A DNA stretch of 64,000 bases from Globodera rostochiensis (taxonomy: Eukaryota > Nematoda > Chromadorea > Rhabditida > Heteroderidae). The notes below the pieces were generated by a model that had not been told where the DNA came from, made no database searches, and saw only the letters and a program-made list of their open reading frames with translations. Below are positions 13,701-26,200 of the stretch, piece by piece. The position numbers were made by a program, and so were the translations under genes. Within the stretch, counting starts at the first letter, position 1. Each line of letters starts with the position of its first letter. The DNA is taken from assembly GCA_018350325.1 (NCBI GenBank), contig JAEVLN010000002.1, positions 874,162 to 938,161 of the forward strand, given 5' to 3'.

Positions 13701-16700
13701 TAGAAAGGCTCGACGCCAAAATTAATGCATTTATTAAAAATGATTCAAAATATGGCCATTATTTGTCTTTCAAATTCACCCCCAGGGTACTGATTTGTCA
13801 GCACGCCCAAAGGTGTCAAGAAAAATATAATTTCCAAAAAATTGCCAATTTTTTGATTTTTGATCGACGAAAAATCTGCTGCAAAAATTTGTTTTGCAGC
13901 AAAATGACCATTTTGGACACTGCCAAATTGGGTTTGGAGTTTTTGGCCTCTGTTCTTGCCCCCCCCCCGCATTTTTGAAGCCGTCCCTCCCCCGCCCCCG
14001 AGGGCAAATGTTCACTAATAAATTTTGCCTTTTTGCCTTAGGCTATTTGTCCTCTGCACAATTTACGCCTAAAGACCTAATTAAGGCCAAATTGCGCTTC
14101 CGTCGCCCCCGCCGCCTTTTGCATTGTTTAAAAAATGAAATTATTCCGCCGTCGGTATATCGCCGCCGTTTTTTGCCAAAATGCCAAAAACATGGCCATG
14201 AGGAGAGCATTTGGGTGTGTGACATGCGTCACAAATCCATCCAAATTTCATTGTGCCAAAAACAATTTGCTGCAAATATCGACGCCGAGAATCAGTGGTC
14301 GAAAGCCCCTCAAGGCGTTTGGATGTTATGCCAAAATACACAAAAGCTAACAATTTTTAATTCCCCCTCCAGCAATGTTTGACTCATTTAAAATTAAAAT
14401 GCGCGAGATGAATTTTCAATGAAACTATTTGGCATTTGTGCGCCGTCCCTTAAAATTTAAAAATTCAAATCAGAAGACCAGCAAAATCAAAGAAAGTTTT
14501 TGGAGCTCTTAAGCAATATGAACTCAGACCAATTAATTTGGAGAATTTTATTTCTTAATTATTAGGATGCCATATGCACCAAAAAGTGCCAAATATGCAT
14601 TTTCAAAATGGCCAAAAAAGAAAAGGACCAATTCCGCCATTTTGGCATTTGTTTTTATAAATATTTTTATATATTTTTAAATGAACATTTGTGCTACCTG
14701 TTGCTCCGAGACGCCGCTTTCCGCGGCACTGCACAGCGACACGCGCTTCTCCGTCCCGCCGCCACATTTTCCTGCGTTTGTGCCGCGCCGTCTCCTGCGC
14801 GTCTGTTGCTGTTGTTGCTGGTACGTGTTGAAATTGTTGTTGTCAGCGTGTTCAATACGCCCTATACTTTTGATGAGTTATGCCAACTTTTTAATTAGTT
14901 AATTACCATCATTATACAAAACAGTTAGAGCTCCCCTCTCCAACCCGGTTTTCGAAATTAAATTTTTTTGATCAGCACTTTTAAATAATGCCAATTTAGA
15001 CTATTAAAAAAAAGTTAAGGTCATCTAAACATGGCCGGGGGGGGGGGCGGTGCAAAATGCAACTTCAATTTGGCACACTGACCGTTGTTGTTGTTGTTGA
15101 GCAACGGGCTCAGCGCGTTCAGCTTGCGCTCCAACTGACTGATGCGGCCCAGCGCACGCTCCAGCTTAATGCCACCGCCGGCGGGGCCAATAATGTGCTG
15201 TTGTTGCTGCTTGTCACTGCGATGCATGTTTGCCTGAAGACACTGAACATGATTTTATTGATTGATTAATTAATTGATTGATTGATTCAAATTGGGGTTG
15301 CTCCCCGACCCCAAAGGGTAGTTGGAGAGCCCTAATTGAAAGGATGATTAATTCGATTTTGATGATTTATTGAAAGAATGTTCATTGATTATGTTCAAAT
15401 TTTTGATTAAATAAATTATCTTGCTAATTGATTAAGACGATCGATGCATGTGCCGAAAATAGTGATATGTTTAAATACATTATTGATTTATCATTTTAGT
15501 CAAATCAAATGCTGAAACTATCGATTGACTAATTAATTGATAGATCACTAAATTTATGATTGATTGATGGTGAAGTGTTAAAAAACGATACGTTAAATCA
15601 TTGATTTTTTAGCATAGTTTTTGCCAAAAAGTTTTAATTAATTTATTGCTTTCAATAAAAATTTTAAAAAAGTGCCATAATAGTGCCCTAAAAAGTTCGT
15701 TTTCTGGCCTTTTGCAAGAGTAACCGCAAATTCCTTGGGGGGAAAGCTCTTCGTCCGTCACTCCCCAAAATTTTTGCCAACATTCCCCTGGGGCGTTTTT
15801 GCCCGAACAATTGGCAGTTCTCAACATTTTTTTGTTTATAGTAAAAAGAAGGGCCCTCTTAGGGGGGTCGAAAGTGGGCAAATTTTCTTTTTTTGTACCT
15901 CCAAATTTGTTCGTTCTCGTTGAAGAGCCCGGAACAGTTCGTTGGCACATCGTTGGCGCCAATTCGGGTCGTTCAGCATCTACGAATATTTGTTTCCGAT
16001 CCTTTTTAAGATTTCGATAAATTTTCAAAGAAAATTTTAATTCAAAATTTAATATTGCGCCCCAATACATTTTTAAAAATTCAGGAAATTTTTTTGGCAT
16101 TCTGTTACATGATTGGCATCCCGTTAACTTGACTGTGAATTTGGCTATTTTGGCCTGAATTGTTTCGCTAAACTTTCGACCTCCATTTTTTGGCCGCTGT
16201 TGTTGTTGTCGCCGCCGGTGATGATCATTGCCGCCGGCGGTGATTGGGGACATTGCACAACCGGCGTCTGTTGATGCTGGACGGGGAACAGCTTGTCAAA
16301 GTCGTCCCAACTGCTGGCTGCCATTGCGGCCGGGCCAAGCAGAGTTAGGGCCAAGTTGTAACCACCTGATCAAAAAATTGAAGGGGAATGATTGGATACA
16401 TTTTTACAAAAACCAAAAACAACCGACCAGAAATCATTTTGATCACTTCCTGGAAGTTCTGTGCCGTCACTGGCATGCCATTCACCTTTAGAATTCGATC
16501 GCCCGCCCTAAAATTTTCAGAATCAACAACGACAAAAACGTCAAAAATTTGATCAGACGTGGTCGAATCAATTTTTTGGGTTATCGGAGGCAAGTCGTTG
16601 AAATCTCCTGATCAAAAGCTGAATTTGATCAGATTTTTTATCCGGGGGTGTCCAAACAGTATTTGGACATCGTGATCAGGATCCGATGGATCGTCATACC

Positions 16701-17247
16701 TAACACCTGCCAAATGAGCGGCTCCGTTGTGCTTTACCGCTAAAGAAAATAGTCAAGATATTATTTTTAAATTTCTGACAAATTTTAATTTATAATAAAA
16801 ATAGAATTGGTCGGGAAGGAGCGAGGGGTTTTGAAACTGAGACCAAATTTCAGTCCCAACATGGAAATTTCAGTCCCAACATGGAAATTTCAGTCCCAAC
16901 ATGGAAATTTCAGTCCCAACATGGAAATTTCAGTCCCCATTCCGGCCAATTGAATAAGATCAATAAAATGACCAGACCTGCAACTTTTACTGGGTATTCC
17001 CCGTTCACTGTCAGCCCATATCCGTCCGGTTGTCTGAAAGAGCGTTTTTGTTTGTTTTTGGGCAATTAAATTTAAAAATTGGGTTTTAAAAAAGTTAGTC
17101 TTTGGCATAGGGTTCGTAAATTTTTTTAATTTTCATAAATTCGAGCTTTGACCTCGCCACAAGAACACAACGTTCTGTCATTTTTTGCTGCTGCGGCTGC
17201 TGCTGTTGCAAAGTTTCGGATAATTGTTGTACCGCCGGAGGCGCCAT
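117..17247 (-). CDS. rhgf-1: PDZ-RGS-C1-DH-PH Rho guanine-nucleotide exchange factor (43 exons)
   Basis: Family role: this type of exchange factor couples G-alpha-12/13 (RGS-like domain) and diacylglycerol or membranes (C1) to Rho GTPase activation by the DH-PH unit at the cell cortex. In C. elegans RHGF-1 acts in neurons. Reading the minus strand gives 43 exons whose phases agree throughout: 5,163 nt, about 1,720 residues. Order: PDZ (about aa 24-110), Q-rich linker, RGS-like (about 330-515), C1 (about 637-682), Ser/His-rich linker, DH (about 1,075-1,286), PH (about 1,300-1,440), acidic and Pro-rich tail. The ATG at 17,247 is chosen because the PDZ begins just after it and a TTTAAG acceptor-like site lies 11 nt upstream. 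The stop is TAA at 117-119. This domain order is diagnostic of the ARHGEF11/ARHGEF12/RHGF-1 family. Odd points: two GC-AG introns and one intron ending GG before exon 30. Family assignment is very secure; individual linker exons less so. Confidence 0.93.
2051..3401 (-). other. RhoGEF exons 35-38: PH domain
   Basis: Exons: 3,294-3,401; 3,005-3,170; 2,415-2,554; 2,051-2,276. Sequence from the DH-PH junction (NVRRMEELQKKLDFSAVEK) runs into HKLIYEGPLVWRQARGKTVD, then LHVVLLEHLLVFLTKAE, then IPIMRLASVEVEEK and the C-terminal helix with TWFRLIDNQ. This is the G-P-L-x-W-R, V-L-L-E, L-V-F-L arrangement of RhoGEF PH domains that follow DH. Confidence 0.9.
3556..5392 (-). other. RhoGEF exons 29-34: DH (Dbl homology) catalytic domain
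   Basis: Exons: 5,281-5,392; 4,997-5,122; 4,716-4,890; 4,370-4,499; 4,149-4,202; 3,556-3,605. Conserved region 1 reads KKRQEVVNELYQTE then RTHVLRLKVLYKVFYRPM. The middle helix contains KDDPFSQFLADAEN. Conserved region 3 is LQLKDMIPVEMQRLVKYPLL, the Rho-contacting helix typical of active DH domains. The last exon encodes LLSGIQGAKNIVSEVNR. The intron before exon 30 ends TTTTGG on the sense strand instead of TTTTAG (see findings). Confidence 0.93.
6201..6293. mobile_element. hAT-like MITE with 8-bp target duplication
   Basis: A 93-bp element with 18-bp terminal inverted repeats CAGGGGTGCTCACGGTTA and CAGGCGTGCTCACGGTTA (17 of 18 match). It is flanked by a perfect 8-bp direct repeat GTTTTGAA at 6,193-6,200 and 6,294-6,301. 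The interior repeats AACCGT. Terminal CAGGGGTGCTC and an 8-bp duplication are typical of hAT elements. It sits in RhoGEF intron 26. Confidence 0.9.
6820..6979. mobile_element. Inverted partial copy of the 38-kb TAGAGA element
   Basis: About 150 bp matches the reverse complement of 38,130-38,290: CGAGATTTTTTAAAGATTTT, TCAGTGATC, CTCGATCGTTTAA and the terminus AAGTCCGATCTCTA at 6,966-6,979. The other end is diverged and no target duplication could be seen. It lies in RhoGEF intron 24. Confidence 0.75.
7055..7313 (+). CDS. Possible terminal exon on the plus strand inside RhoGEF
   Basis: Unrecognised. A T-run followed by GTTGCAG looks like a strong acceptor ending at 7,054. The next 86 codons in phase 1 stay open to a TGA at 7,311-7,313. 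The protein looks genuine: an amphipathic, coiled-coil-like stretch NQQLLRKLIDLRVEETRRHL followed by Ser/Asn-rich sequence and a basic end. It lies in RhoGEF intron 24 and overlaps antisense exon 24 by about 15 bp. I found no upstream plus-strand exon, so it may be a nested gene's last exon, a retro-inserted exon, or chance. Confidence 0.3.
7640..7805. repeat. Degenerate GATC-rich tandem repeat in RhoGEF intron 23
   Basis: Imperfect copies of GATTCGATCGGATTTGGATC(AG) with a spacing of about 27-30 bp, dense in GATC and TGATCA. They grade into looser GATC-rich sequence on both sides (7,590-7,860). Confidence 0.85.
8634..10774 (-). other. RhoGEF exons 16-21: pre-C1 segment and C1 zinc finger
   Basis: Exons: 10,701-10,774; 10,342-10,380; 9,735-9,857; 9,637-9,680; 9,177-9,223; 8,634-8,674. 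Joined across four exons, the C1 finger has the exact spacing H-x12-C-x2-C-x13-C-x2-C-x4-H-x2-C, with core residues HCYQC, REAVWGVNPQAYFCQNC and DVVVHKNC. Two Cys codons are formed only by splicing, which supports the exon boundaries. Exons 16 and 17 both end before GC (GCAAGT, GCGAGT), giving GC-AG introns. Confidence 0.92.
10850..10950. repeat. Foldback of AACTCGTTCCC words in RhoGEF intron 15
   Basis: Three direct copies of AACTCGTTCCC (or GACTCGTTCCC) are followed by two inverted GGGGAACGAGTCGAT copies, able to form a hairpin of about 15 bp. No target duplication was seen. Confidence 0.7.
11003..12486 (-). other. RhoGEF exons 11-15: RGS-like (LH/rgRGS) domain
   Basis: Exons: 12,334-12,486; 12,098-12,202; 11,972-12,040; 11,415-11,637; 11,003-11,143. 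A Gln- and Glu-rich lead is followed by PVGPFSNLQELKSHPAALAI, FLTHLMNTPNPGSLLFYLIT, DQRRFAYEIFSTFLIPGAPL and, at the end, QINEQLADFRRRGQ. The pattern (L-K-S-x-P-A-x-L-A-x-F-L, Y-L, R-R-F-x-x-E, then E-x-L-x-D-F-R) is that of the RGS-like module of p115-RhoGEF/LARG, which binds activated G-alpha-12/13. Confidence 0.88.
12567..15979 (-). other. RhoGEF exons 6-10: Q/N-rich and coiled-coil linker
   Basis: Exons: 15,899-15,979; 15,079-15,233; 14,698-14,866; 12,929-13,030; 12,567-12,590 (a 24-nt microexon). They encode NDPNWRQRCANELFRAL, a heptad-like segment GRISQLERKLNALSPLL, and Gln-, Asn- and Arg-rich low-complexity sequence. Phases join, but no domain is recognised, so these boundaries are less secure than those of the folded domains. 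The exon 7 donor was set at 15,079 (GTGTGC) because only that phase keeps exon 8 open. Confidence 0.7.
16181..17247 (-). other. RhoGEF exons 1-5: N-terminus and PDZ domain
   Basis: Exons (plus-strand coordinates): 17,153-17,247; 16,978-17,033; 16,700-16,739; 16,428-16,507; 16,181-16,365. The PDZ reads ERCVLV, then DGYGLTVNGEYPV in place of the usual G-F-G carboxylate-binding loop, then HNGAAHLAGVRAGDRILKVN, QEVIKMIS and NLALTLLGP. These are the beta-A, beta-B, alpha-A, beta-D/E, alpha-B and beta-F elements of a PDZ fold. Every junction joins in phase. Upstream residues are Gln-rich. Confidence 0.93.
16857..16936. repeat. 20-bp tandem repeat in RhoGEF intron 2
   Basis: Four full copies and a partial copy of ATTTCAGTCCCAACATGGAA, perfect between copies, about 40 bp downstream of exon 2 in the sense direction. 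Confidence 0.95.
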
Positions 17248-20200
17248 GTCAACCGTTGCTTAAAGGCGCCAATTCAATTTTCATCAAATACAAAACAAAA
17301 ATCAATCACTTTAAATGATCGTATTGCTGTGATTAGAGAAGACAATTTTGTGCATGCACCACCCTAATTTGTAAATGTGCTCTGATCTGAGATTGAATCA
17401 CTGATCTGCTCTGACCAGCTTGGTTAGAATCAAAACAAATTGACTGATTTTTGAGCGGCCAAAATAAGCTGATCAAAATGAAGATGAATCAATCAGAAAA
17501 CCTAGGCCAGGATTGATTGATCTGATCGTTCTTCAAATGTTCTCTGATTAAACTCATAAAAATGAAAACGGATCGTTATATAAACTCTGATCAAAATAAG
17601 AACAAAACGCTCAGATCAGAAGAAGGCCATTTAAAATTCGATCAATCACAGAATATTACCATTTTTGTATGTTATTTTTTGTTTGACAAAAACGCCCCCC
17701 CCACCCAAAATATTTTGCAGACAATTTGCCGCGGCTCCCCCATCCGTTGCCGCCTTTTTGATCGGTTGCGCGTCCCCGTCGCCTGCGGCGGTGGCGGTGG
17801 AAGTTGGCGGGGAAAAGCGCCGACACTGTCGAGAAAACTCTGAGAAAATTATGATCAAGAAATGACTGTTAAATTACAAAAACAAAATTATTGAGCTTTT
17901 CATTTTTAATTATTACAAGATTAAGAAAATTTCAAAACGGAAACAATTGAAAAAAATTGACGAGATTTCAAAAAAAGTGTGCAAAAATCTGCGCAATAAA
18001 TAAAAAATAACTAGTGGAATTATGTAAAAAAAACGATTGCAATAATTAACTCTTACAAATAATTCCTACAAAGAAATTTGTGTAAAAACGTGCCCTAAAT
18101 TTTGTTTCTCCGAAAACATTTTTAAATTTGTTTTAATTTATTGAATTTGAACAAATTCCCTACATTTTAAGGGCACCTAACCAAATCCACACCGATTCTG
18201 ACATTTTAAAAACAATTCGGAAGCTCTTTAGATGAAGCTATCGTTAATTTAAAGCTTTACGATTGGTCAAATTTCAAAAAAGTTATGGCCAGAAAGCTTG
18301 ATAAAAAGTTTTAAATCCCGATTTTGCGGAAAATTCAAAATATAAAAAAATTTTATTCCAAACAAATAATGCTTTACCGGGAATGGAAGGTTTGTGATTG
18401 GTAGCGCTGGAATTGGACGAACTTTCTTCAGAAATAATGGACCATCGGGACATTTATTAATTATTATTGTTCGCCGGACGTTAGTGTTACCTTTTTGGGG
18501 GGTTGGGGAGGGGGGCAATTCGAATTTATGCAAAAGTTTGGCGTTTGTTTGGGGGGGGGGGGGGAAATAAAAAATAAAATGCAAATTTTGTGCATTATAA
18601 AAGAGCATGGGAATTATTGGGAACCACCGATTGGAATTGGGAATTGGGGGATGGGACTTTTTTTTAATTGTTTGACCGGATAAACGAATTTTCTGAGAGA
18701 TTTTAGACAAAAATTGAAGCAAAAAAATCTACAAAAAAAAATGTTGCGCTTTTTTTGTTGTAAAATTATAAAGCCCTGAAGGTGTACAACAAGCATTCAT
18801 TCAACAGCACAAATAAATGCCCCCGGGGGATGGGTTGGTTGGAAATGTTAGGCCCGGAAGGCGAATTTTGCTGCTGGGAGGTTGGCTAACTTATAAAAAA
18901 GGATGGGACGACGACAACGAACCACTTGGGAATTTGTTGAAGAGGGGGAGGGGGGGGGAAGTTGAGAGATTGGAATTTTGGGGGGGGGGGGGGTAAATAA
19001 TAAATATACCCCCAGAGAATGCGGGAATCCCGCGGCATTTTACGGCACCAAAATGTCCTTGTTCAATTTTGTTGCTAAAACAAAATGGAGAAAAAAATCT
19101 TTCAATTTTTATATGTTTGTTTTCGGCATATTGTTTTTGGCATTTGGTGGAAGTTGGCATTTTTAATGAATTAGACGAATGAACCAATGAACGAGAATGG
19201 CCATGCCGGAACAAATTGCGTGAGTTTGTGCCAACATCGATGCCCGGAAGCGGAGAGGCAAATGCGAAAATTCGGATAAATTTCAAACAAAAAATGTGGA
19301 AAATTTAAGTTTAAATGCGTGATAAGTAAATTGCTCTGAGCCATCTTCAATAGGCATACGGTTTATCAGAAATGATCAAAAAGGTTGCTGATCCATGCCA
19401 CGTGTTGGAGACGGATCAGAAACTAAATGTTTCTAGCTCTAGCTAATCAGAAATCAAATGGCGATTGGGCACGCACTAAACCATTGAATTCAAGAAAAAG
19501 CAGACAGAAGCAGAAATATAAATTGCTGATTAACCCAAAACCATGCAAGCCATCAAGTTCAAGACGGACCAGAAACACACATTCTGATCATTGATCAATG
19601 TGTGTGTGTCTGTGTGACTCAAGCAGCACCCATCGGTTGCGCCATCTGCCCCCACCCAAATGATCATCACATCACATCCATCCATCCTCGTCGTCGATGA
19701 TGACCTCCCCAGCACCCCCAGGGGGGGGGGGAAATCATAGGGTTGTTGGATGGGATGATGAGTGTGTGTGTGCACAACAAAATTCGTACACATTTTACGA
19801 GCTCAGCCGTGTGAGGTGTGCTGTGGCTGTGGCTGTGGGGGGGGTGAGTTTCCCCTCCGGGGGAAAAGCCCCCCCCCCCTCTCCTCATTTTGCCCACGAC
19901 CGGCGGAAAGGTGGGGAGGCTTCACCTCCTTCACCTCTTCTTTTGTGTTATTTGACGGGGACAAAAATAAAATGGAGAGAAATGCAAACCAAAAAAACAT
20001 AGTGAAAATGTGAAAAAAACATTTTTTAAATCAAATAAATGCGGGGGGTGGGGGGGGGGAAGGCAAAACAAAACAAGAACAAACAATGAATGAATGAATG
20101 CTTTTTATATTTATGGGATGTTGAAAAAAAGTTTAAAATAGGGTTGACACCCCGACGCTCGGGGCAAAAATGTCGGGGACGGGCTTTCTCGGGGGTTCGG

Positions 20201-23200
20201 GTTCTCGGGTCGGGGTGCCTGCCGAGTTTAAAATTCAAATAAAAAAAAATGCTGAAAAAGGACGGGAAAAAGTGTAAATTGTTTATAAAATATGTAAATT
20301 TTGAGTCGAGTATACTGTACTTTTTAAAATAGGTAATTAATTATAATTATGAATGAGCTGAGAAAATTCATAAAACATAAATAAAAAACAAGTCAATTCG
20401 TTTACAGTAGGAGGTTTCTGTGATTACGGTAATTGCATTATTTAACGCATTAATGCCATTGGATATGGGAACACAAAAAGATGTTTATCTTTTACATATG
20501 AAGCACCGGAGAAGGGATTATTTTTTCTAAATTTCTACCAACAAAAAAAGATTGTTAAAGTTTTAGATTTACTTATAAGTATTGCCCACGAGGCTTGAAA
20601 ATTCAAACAAAAATTTCGAAACCGTTCAAAAATAGTAATAATTGAACATCTCTGGCCCTTAAAATTTTATCCTACGCCAATTTCAGAGATTTTTTGTGGT
20701 CAGAATCACACATTTTACCCATTATCCATTCTTCGCCCAAAATGTACGGACGGGAATTGTCGGATGTTTGACGCCGGGGGGGGGGGGCTGCGATGGATGA
20801 TCATTGATCTTATCAAAAAATATGTAAATTTCAATCCCCCCCCCCACATACCTAATACACACATTGATCAATTTGAAAAGCCTAATTAAAATTAGCACCT
20901 TCACCGCTGAGAGCGATAGAGAAGCAATCATTTTGCATTTTTGGGAATGGAAAGTTTAAATTTAGAGGATTTAAAATCTGGAAAATTTCCCCTCGCCTAT
21001 CGCCCAATGAGCTGAAAAAATGTCTGCAAATTTTCAACCCCTTCAAAAATCTGGAATTTTTCAACCATTCCCCCCCCCCATTCGGTGAACCCCATAAAAA
21101 TCTGTCGGAGGCGAGAAAGCACACAAACACATCCCCCCCCCCCCATTATACGGGGAGTTGAATGTTTAACAGAGGGGGGGGGGCGGCTGATCGCATTTAT
21201 CCCCCCGGGGGATGAGACGGACGGACGCCGTATTATTTTGGCGGGGAATTGGCGCAATTGGGCGCCATCGCGCCCCCTCCAGCGCAAAACTCGTCGAGTT
21301 GTTCCGGAAATTGGTGCAAAAAATTATTTTGTTGGGAAGGGTTGTCCAAAAAACGACACAAACAAGTTTCCCCAATGAATGGCACAGGCCCCCCACAAAA
21401 GGGGAGGACTGATCAAACGCTTGAGGGGATAAGTTCGAAAAAAATCTCTAAAAGTTCCGACTTAGGAAAATAACTAAAAATTCACAGGGTAAGATAAAAA
21501 TGTTGTACACTTTCGACTCGGAAAATTAGCTCGAGGGAATAATAATAAATTATGCAAAAATTTAATTATTTACAAATTAATGTAAAATTAGTTTAATTCA
21601 AAGTCCATAAATTTGTTAACCAACCAAATACGGCGGAGGACGCAATTTTGTTGGACAAAAAAATGTTGCAGCCCTTTGGATGAGTGATCGGAGAGTTGAT
21701 CAGCACCGGTCAGCGAGCGATTCGTGCCGCCCCGCCTTCGTTGTGATCAAATTGAAACGGAAGAACAACCGAAAGAATTAATGTTGTGAAAGCTGCTGCT
21801 GCTTCTACTCATTTCTGTGGTAAACGATGAGAATGTGCGAAATTGGTTCAGTTTCGGGGTTTGGAAGGGTTGCGGGGATTAGAGGCAAAAACATTGCGCG
21901 GGGACGGATGTTTGAAAACGTTGCGGGTGCGGGGAAGGGAACAAAGCTCAGACCCGCAACCCGAATCATGGTCATCATGATCTGATTTGATCTGATCTGG
22001 CATTATCCGATTTGATCAAAGCGGGATCGATCATGGGTCGGATCAAGTTTTTCAATTTTATGATCCTGATGTCAGAGCATAATTGATCATAATGATCAAG
22101 CAGTTTCCGGCTATTCCTGCCCATTGAACTGATCAGAGTTATTGTACCCAATGTTGAAAATGCTTGCGGGGATGGGGATGGAAAGTTGCGGGATTCCAAC
22201 ACCACGCAAAATGGGGTCATCAGCATTATGTGTGCGCGTTGGTTGTTTTTTGGTGACATCACCTCCATCAACAAGCACACGGAGACGACAACGACGGACC
22301 GACGGACGGACGGGGATAATGGAAATGGAAAAATTGGAAAGTGGGGGGGGGGGGAGGGGGGGGGAATAACGGCGGATAGGGGGGGGAGGAATGGATGGGG
22401 GAGGAACAACAACGGGGGGCGGGGGCTGACACCGACATGGATGAATGGGGATGAAAAAGAGAGTTTTGAAGCGGGATATGTTCTCAAAATGATCTCCAAA
22501 CACTCACTGATCGGACTGATCTGAACTGAACCAAAAAACTTAAAACGTTTATCTAGAGGATCATCTTCTACACGATGGCCATCTCAATAGCCTCTGATCA
22601 GTTCTTTGCTTAGACAATGATCGGTATTCATATCTTCTGATCCCTTCACGACTAAACCAATCCAAAGGCTCATCAGATCATTTTGGTCCTGATCAGCAGA
22701 TTAGGGGCAGATCATTTTTTCAGTAAAACGATCTGGTAGACAACCACCACTCAAAAATGTGGTGGGGGTAAGCGGCTTAAAGAAGAAAGCAGACGCGTTC
22801 AAAGTGATCAGCCAGCCGTTGGTCGGCTGGCACCTGATGCTCCCCACTGAGATCGGAATAGTCACAGCAAAGTCGTCTGGTGAAAAGATGACCGACCTAT
22901 TTTACAAATTAATTCACAAAATTGTTTAATTTCAACCAACTTTTTTTTTTTTGCATTAAAAATTGTTTAAATAAATTTTAATATGCGTACATAAATAAAG
23001 CGTAAATTAGTTTCTATAAAGTACCAATTTTTTTTGAATTTAAAACCTTTTTACCCAACTTTAATATAATCAAAACCGGGCCATTATGGGGTTGAAACCC
23101 GGCATTTTCCAAGTCCATCCCGCCACTTTCAAAAATTTAAGGACTCAAAATTCGTACAAATTTTGAGTTGTCTTGGAGGGGTCACCAACCCACCAAATGG

Positions 23201-26200
23201 AGACAAAAATTGTGTTAAAAATGCATCGGATTACACTTTCTGCAAAAAAGGGAATCACTAAGCTCAAAATGAAACGACGAAACAAAACTGGATTCCCCCC
23301 CCCCATCCATTTATAATTCCGCCACGTTGAAAATGTTATTTTTAGGCTTTCATTTTCGTCGAATCCCCCCCCCCCATTTTTGACTCCAAAAACGAGCTTT
23401 GATCGCCGCATTACGCCTAAAAATGGATTATAAAACAAATGTCAAAAATGTTTCTAAAATATTTGTTTTTTTCATTATTTAGGCAAATCCAAAGGCTTCA
23501 TCAAAATTTAAGCATTAAAATTTTAATCGAATTAACATTTAATTTCAAAAAAGCCCCTTCCCTCTCACCGAAATAGCAAAAATATTACAAAAAAATATGA
23601 ATTGCCCCCAAAGCGTTTTCATGGAAAAGCATTGGAAATGATTAAAAGAGCAAAAATGAATGAATAATGGTCGAATAGAGTGGGCGGGCGGGCGTTTGGC
23701 CGACGTGCATTTTTTGAAAGCTTTTTATTTTACGATTGGCCAAAACCCATCAATTTTCGTTCAAATTTGGAAATATTATAATAATGGAATGTGCGTGTTG
23801 ATTGATTTAATGGAGAAAACCCGCGTTAGCTAAACTTTTTCAATTTAAAAAATTAATGATTTTTGAAGAAAAGCTTTGACAAATTCATAGATTTTTAGAC
23901 TTTGTTAGACAAAAATAATCGAAATGTCTGAAAAAAATCATTGGCTCTGTTGGCGCGTTCTTCACTTAAAATGTGGGCAATTTTTTAAACGGTGCCGGCC
24001 GATCCGAAAAGTTTGGAAGAAAAATTTGATTTTTATTAATACAATTTAGTCAATCTAAAAAAATGAATTCATAAATTCAGTGGACATTTTTGAAAATGTC
24101 GACATTTATTTTAAAAATTTCGATTTTGTGAATATGTATAGCAAGTGGAAGGCACTGTGTGTGCCCTTATGTACATTATAACATCATTTTTGTCCACAAT
24201 TTTGGAAAATGCCAAAAAATTATTTTTGTTCATTCATGACGCGTTCAGGTAAAAACTATGGATAAATCATAAAAATCCCAGCTTAAGTAAATAATTTGGA
24301 AGATTATAGGGTTTGGCAGGCACGGCACCAAAATATCATTTGAATTGATTTTAAATTTTTCATTAAAAAGTGATACAAAAAAATTTTTCGTAAAAATATT
24401 TTTGTTTTTTTTGTTAAGCGGACGGATGCCATGCCATATTTACCGCTCCGAATAATAATAATGGTGCCCTTAATTAAATGTTTTGCATGTTTTTGGCACA
24501 CATTTTCTCCGCACTCTCCGGATAGAAAAGGCGCGTCGAATTCCGAGAAAAATGAAAAGAATAAAAACAAAATTTTTGAGAGGGTCCAAAAAAAAATGTC
24601 CCCAAGGCTTTGAATTGACAAAATTGGGTAGGCTCTGAATTTACGGTGCGCGTACATATTGAATGGCAAGTACAGTACTTGAAAAACTGAGCCTCGTACT
24701 TAAATGCCCTTATTTTCAAGAATGCACTTAAAAATGGAGCATTTATGCAAAATATTTGAATCAAATCCATTAAAAACCAATTCAATGTCTGTTGATGATT
24801 GAGAGGTATCGTAATTGCCCCCCCCCATCGTTTTGGTTGGATAATTTGGCAAATTGCGACAAGCGCCGGCAGGCACAGCGCCGCCGGCGATGCTCTTAGC
24901 AAAATTGGAGCTCAATCAACAAAATGTACGGCGAAAGAATTAGGTAATTTGCACTTTAAAAAAGACTTTTGCAACGAATTTTGAACAATTTTGGTTAAAA
25001 AAGGGGGACGTACCTCTTAAAAAGGAATATTAAATTTATTGCGAAAACGGAGACCGGGAAAAAAATAAAAAAATATATTTTTAAATAAAATTTATTTATT
25101 TCAAATAATGGAAATTATAAATGAATTTAGGGCCGATCATTTTTTGGAATTGTTAGGGATTGATCGGAATGGAATCGGGATTTGTGTGGATTCAGAACCG
25201 GGCTTCCGACTGACCATCTTTTGGGCATTTTTGGATTGGGTTAGCCGAGATCCCGATCCCGAAAAATCAGTTTGGCCGGCCGGTCTTTATTGGATTTTTT
25301 TTAAATATTTACGACTTTTTGTTAATTCCAGACCTTTTTTGGGACCGGATTTCCGGTTTCCGAATTTATTTATTTTTAGAAAAATGTCAACCACCTTCAT
25401 TGGAGCTGTTTTTTTTTTTTGCAAAAAACGAAAAGCTGTACATAAACAACACACTCAGACAAAATGTCATTAAAAATGGCAACAGAAATCATTTATTTAT
25501 GCGGGGGAGGCGGCGGCGGCACGGAAAATGGGCGACGAGCACCAAAACATTTGCGCCTGCGGGGCGGCGGAAGGTCAATCGATCATCACAAATCGGGGAA
25601 TCGGGGGGGGGGGGGGGTCGGGGGTGCCCCCGCAATATTTGAGGCGGGGACGAATGAGCAGAACCGGTGGCCTTTTGCATTGATTGCAAATTATGTGTGG
25701 ACGAACTTTATTTGCATATGATTAAATGAATTAAATATTTAAAAAATGTATAATCTTTTTAAAAAACCCATATTGAATAATAACTTTAAAATAAATATCC
25801 CATAAACCTTCGAAAGGAATTTGTTTTTATTAAACTATTTACAAAATAAAGTATTTAAACTAAACTTTTTTGATTTAGAAATGTCGGGAAGTGACACCCG
25901 GCACTCGAGATCAGATAAATTTAAATTAAAAAGCCAATCCCCGAAAAGACACCAGTTCGTCGGGACTGGTCAAATTCTCAGAATTCTCGGGCATATCACT
26001 CGAATATCCCTTGAGCGTCGGGGGATCGGGGACGAGAATACATTGTCCACCGTTGTGAAGGCTTGCTTACACCGTTCTGGTGGACTTGTCGGGGGGGGGG
26101 GGGGAGATTACCCCGTTTCCCCGATCGTCGGACGGGGAATCGGGGACGGGCACAATGCATTTAAAAGCCGTGGTGTCGTTCGTCGTTCTTAGTCCGTCCG

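Noticed and set aside
15609..16253. A 214-codon minus frame
   Set aside because: Out of frame with PDZ exon 5 and RhoGEF exon 6; the true exons in another frame join in phase.
25108..25473. A 121-codon plus frame
   Set aside because: Composition is that of AT-rich spacer with GGGATCCCG-type repeat words; no motif or splice context.
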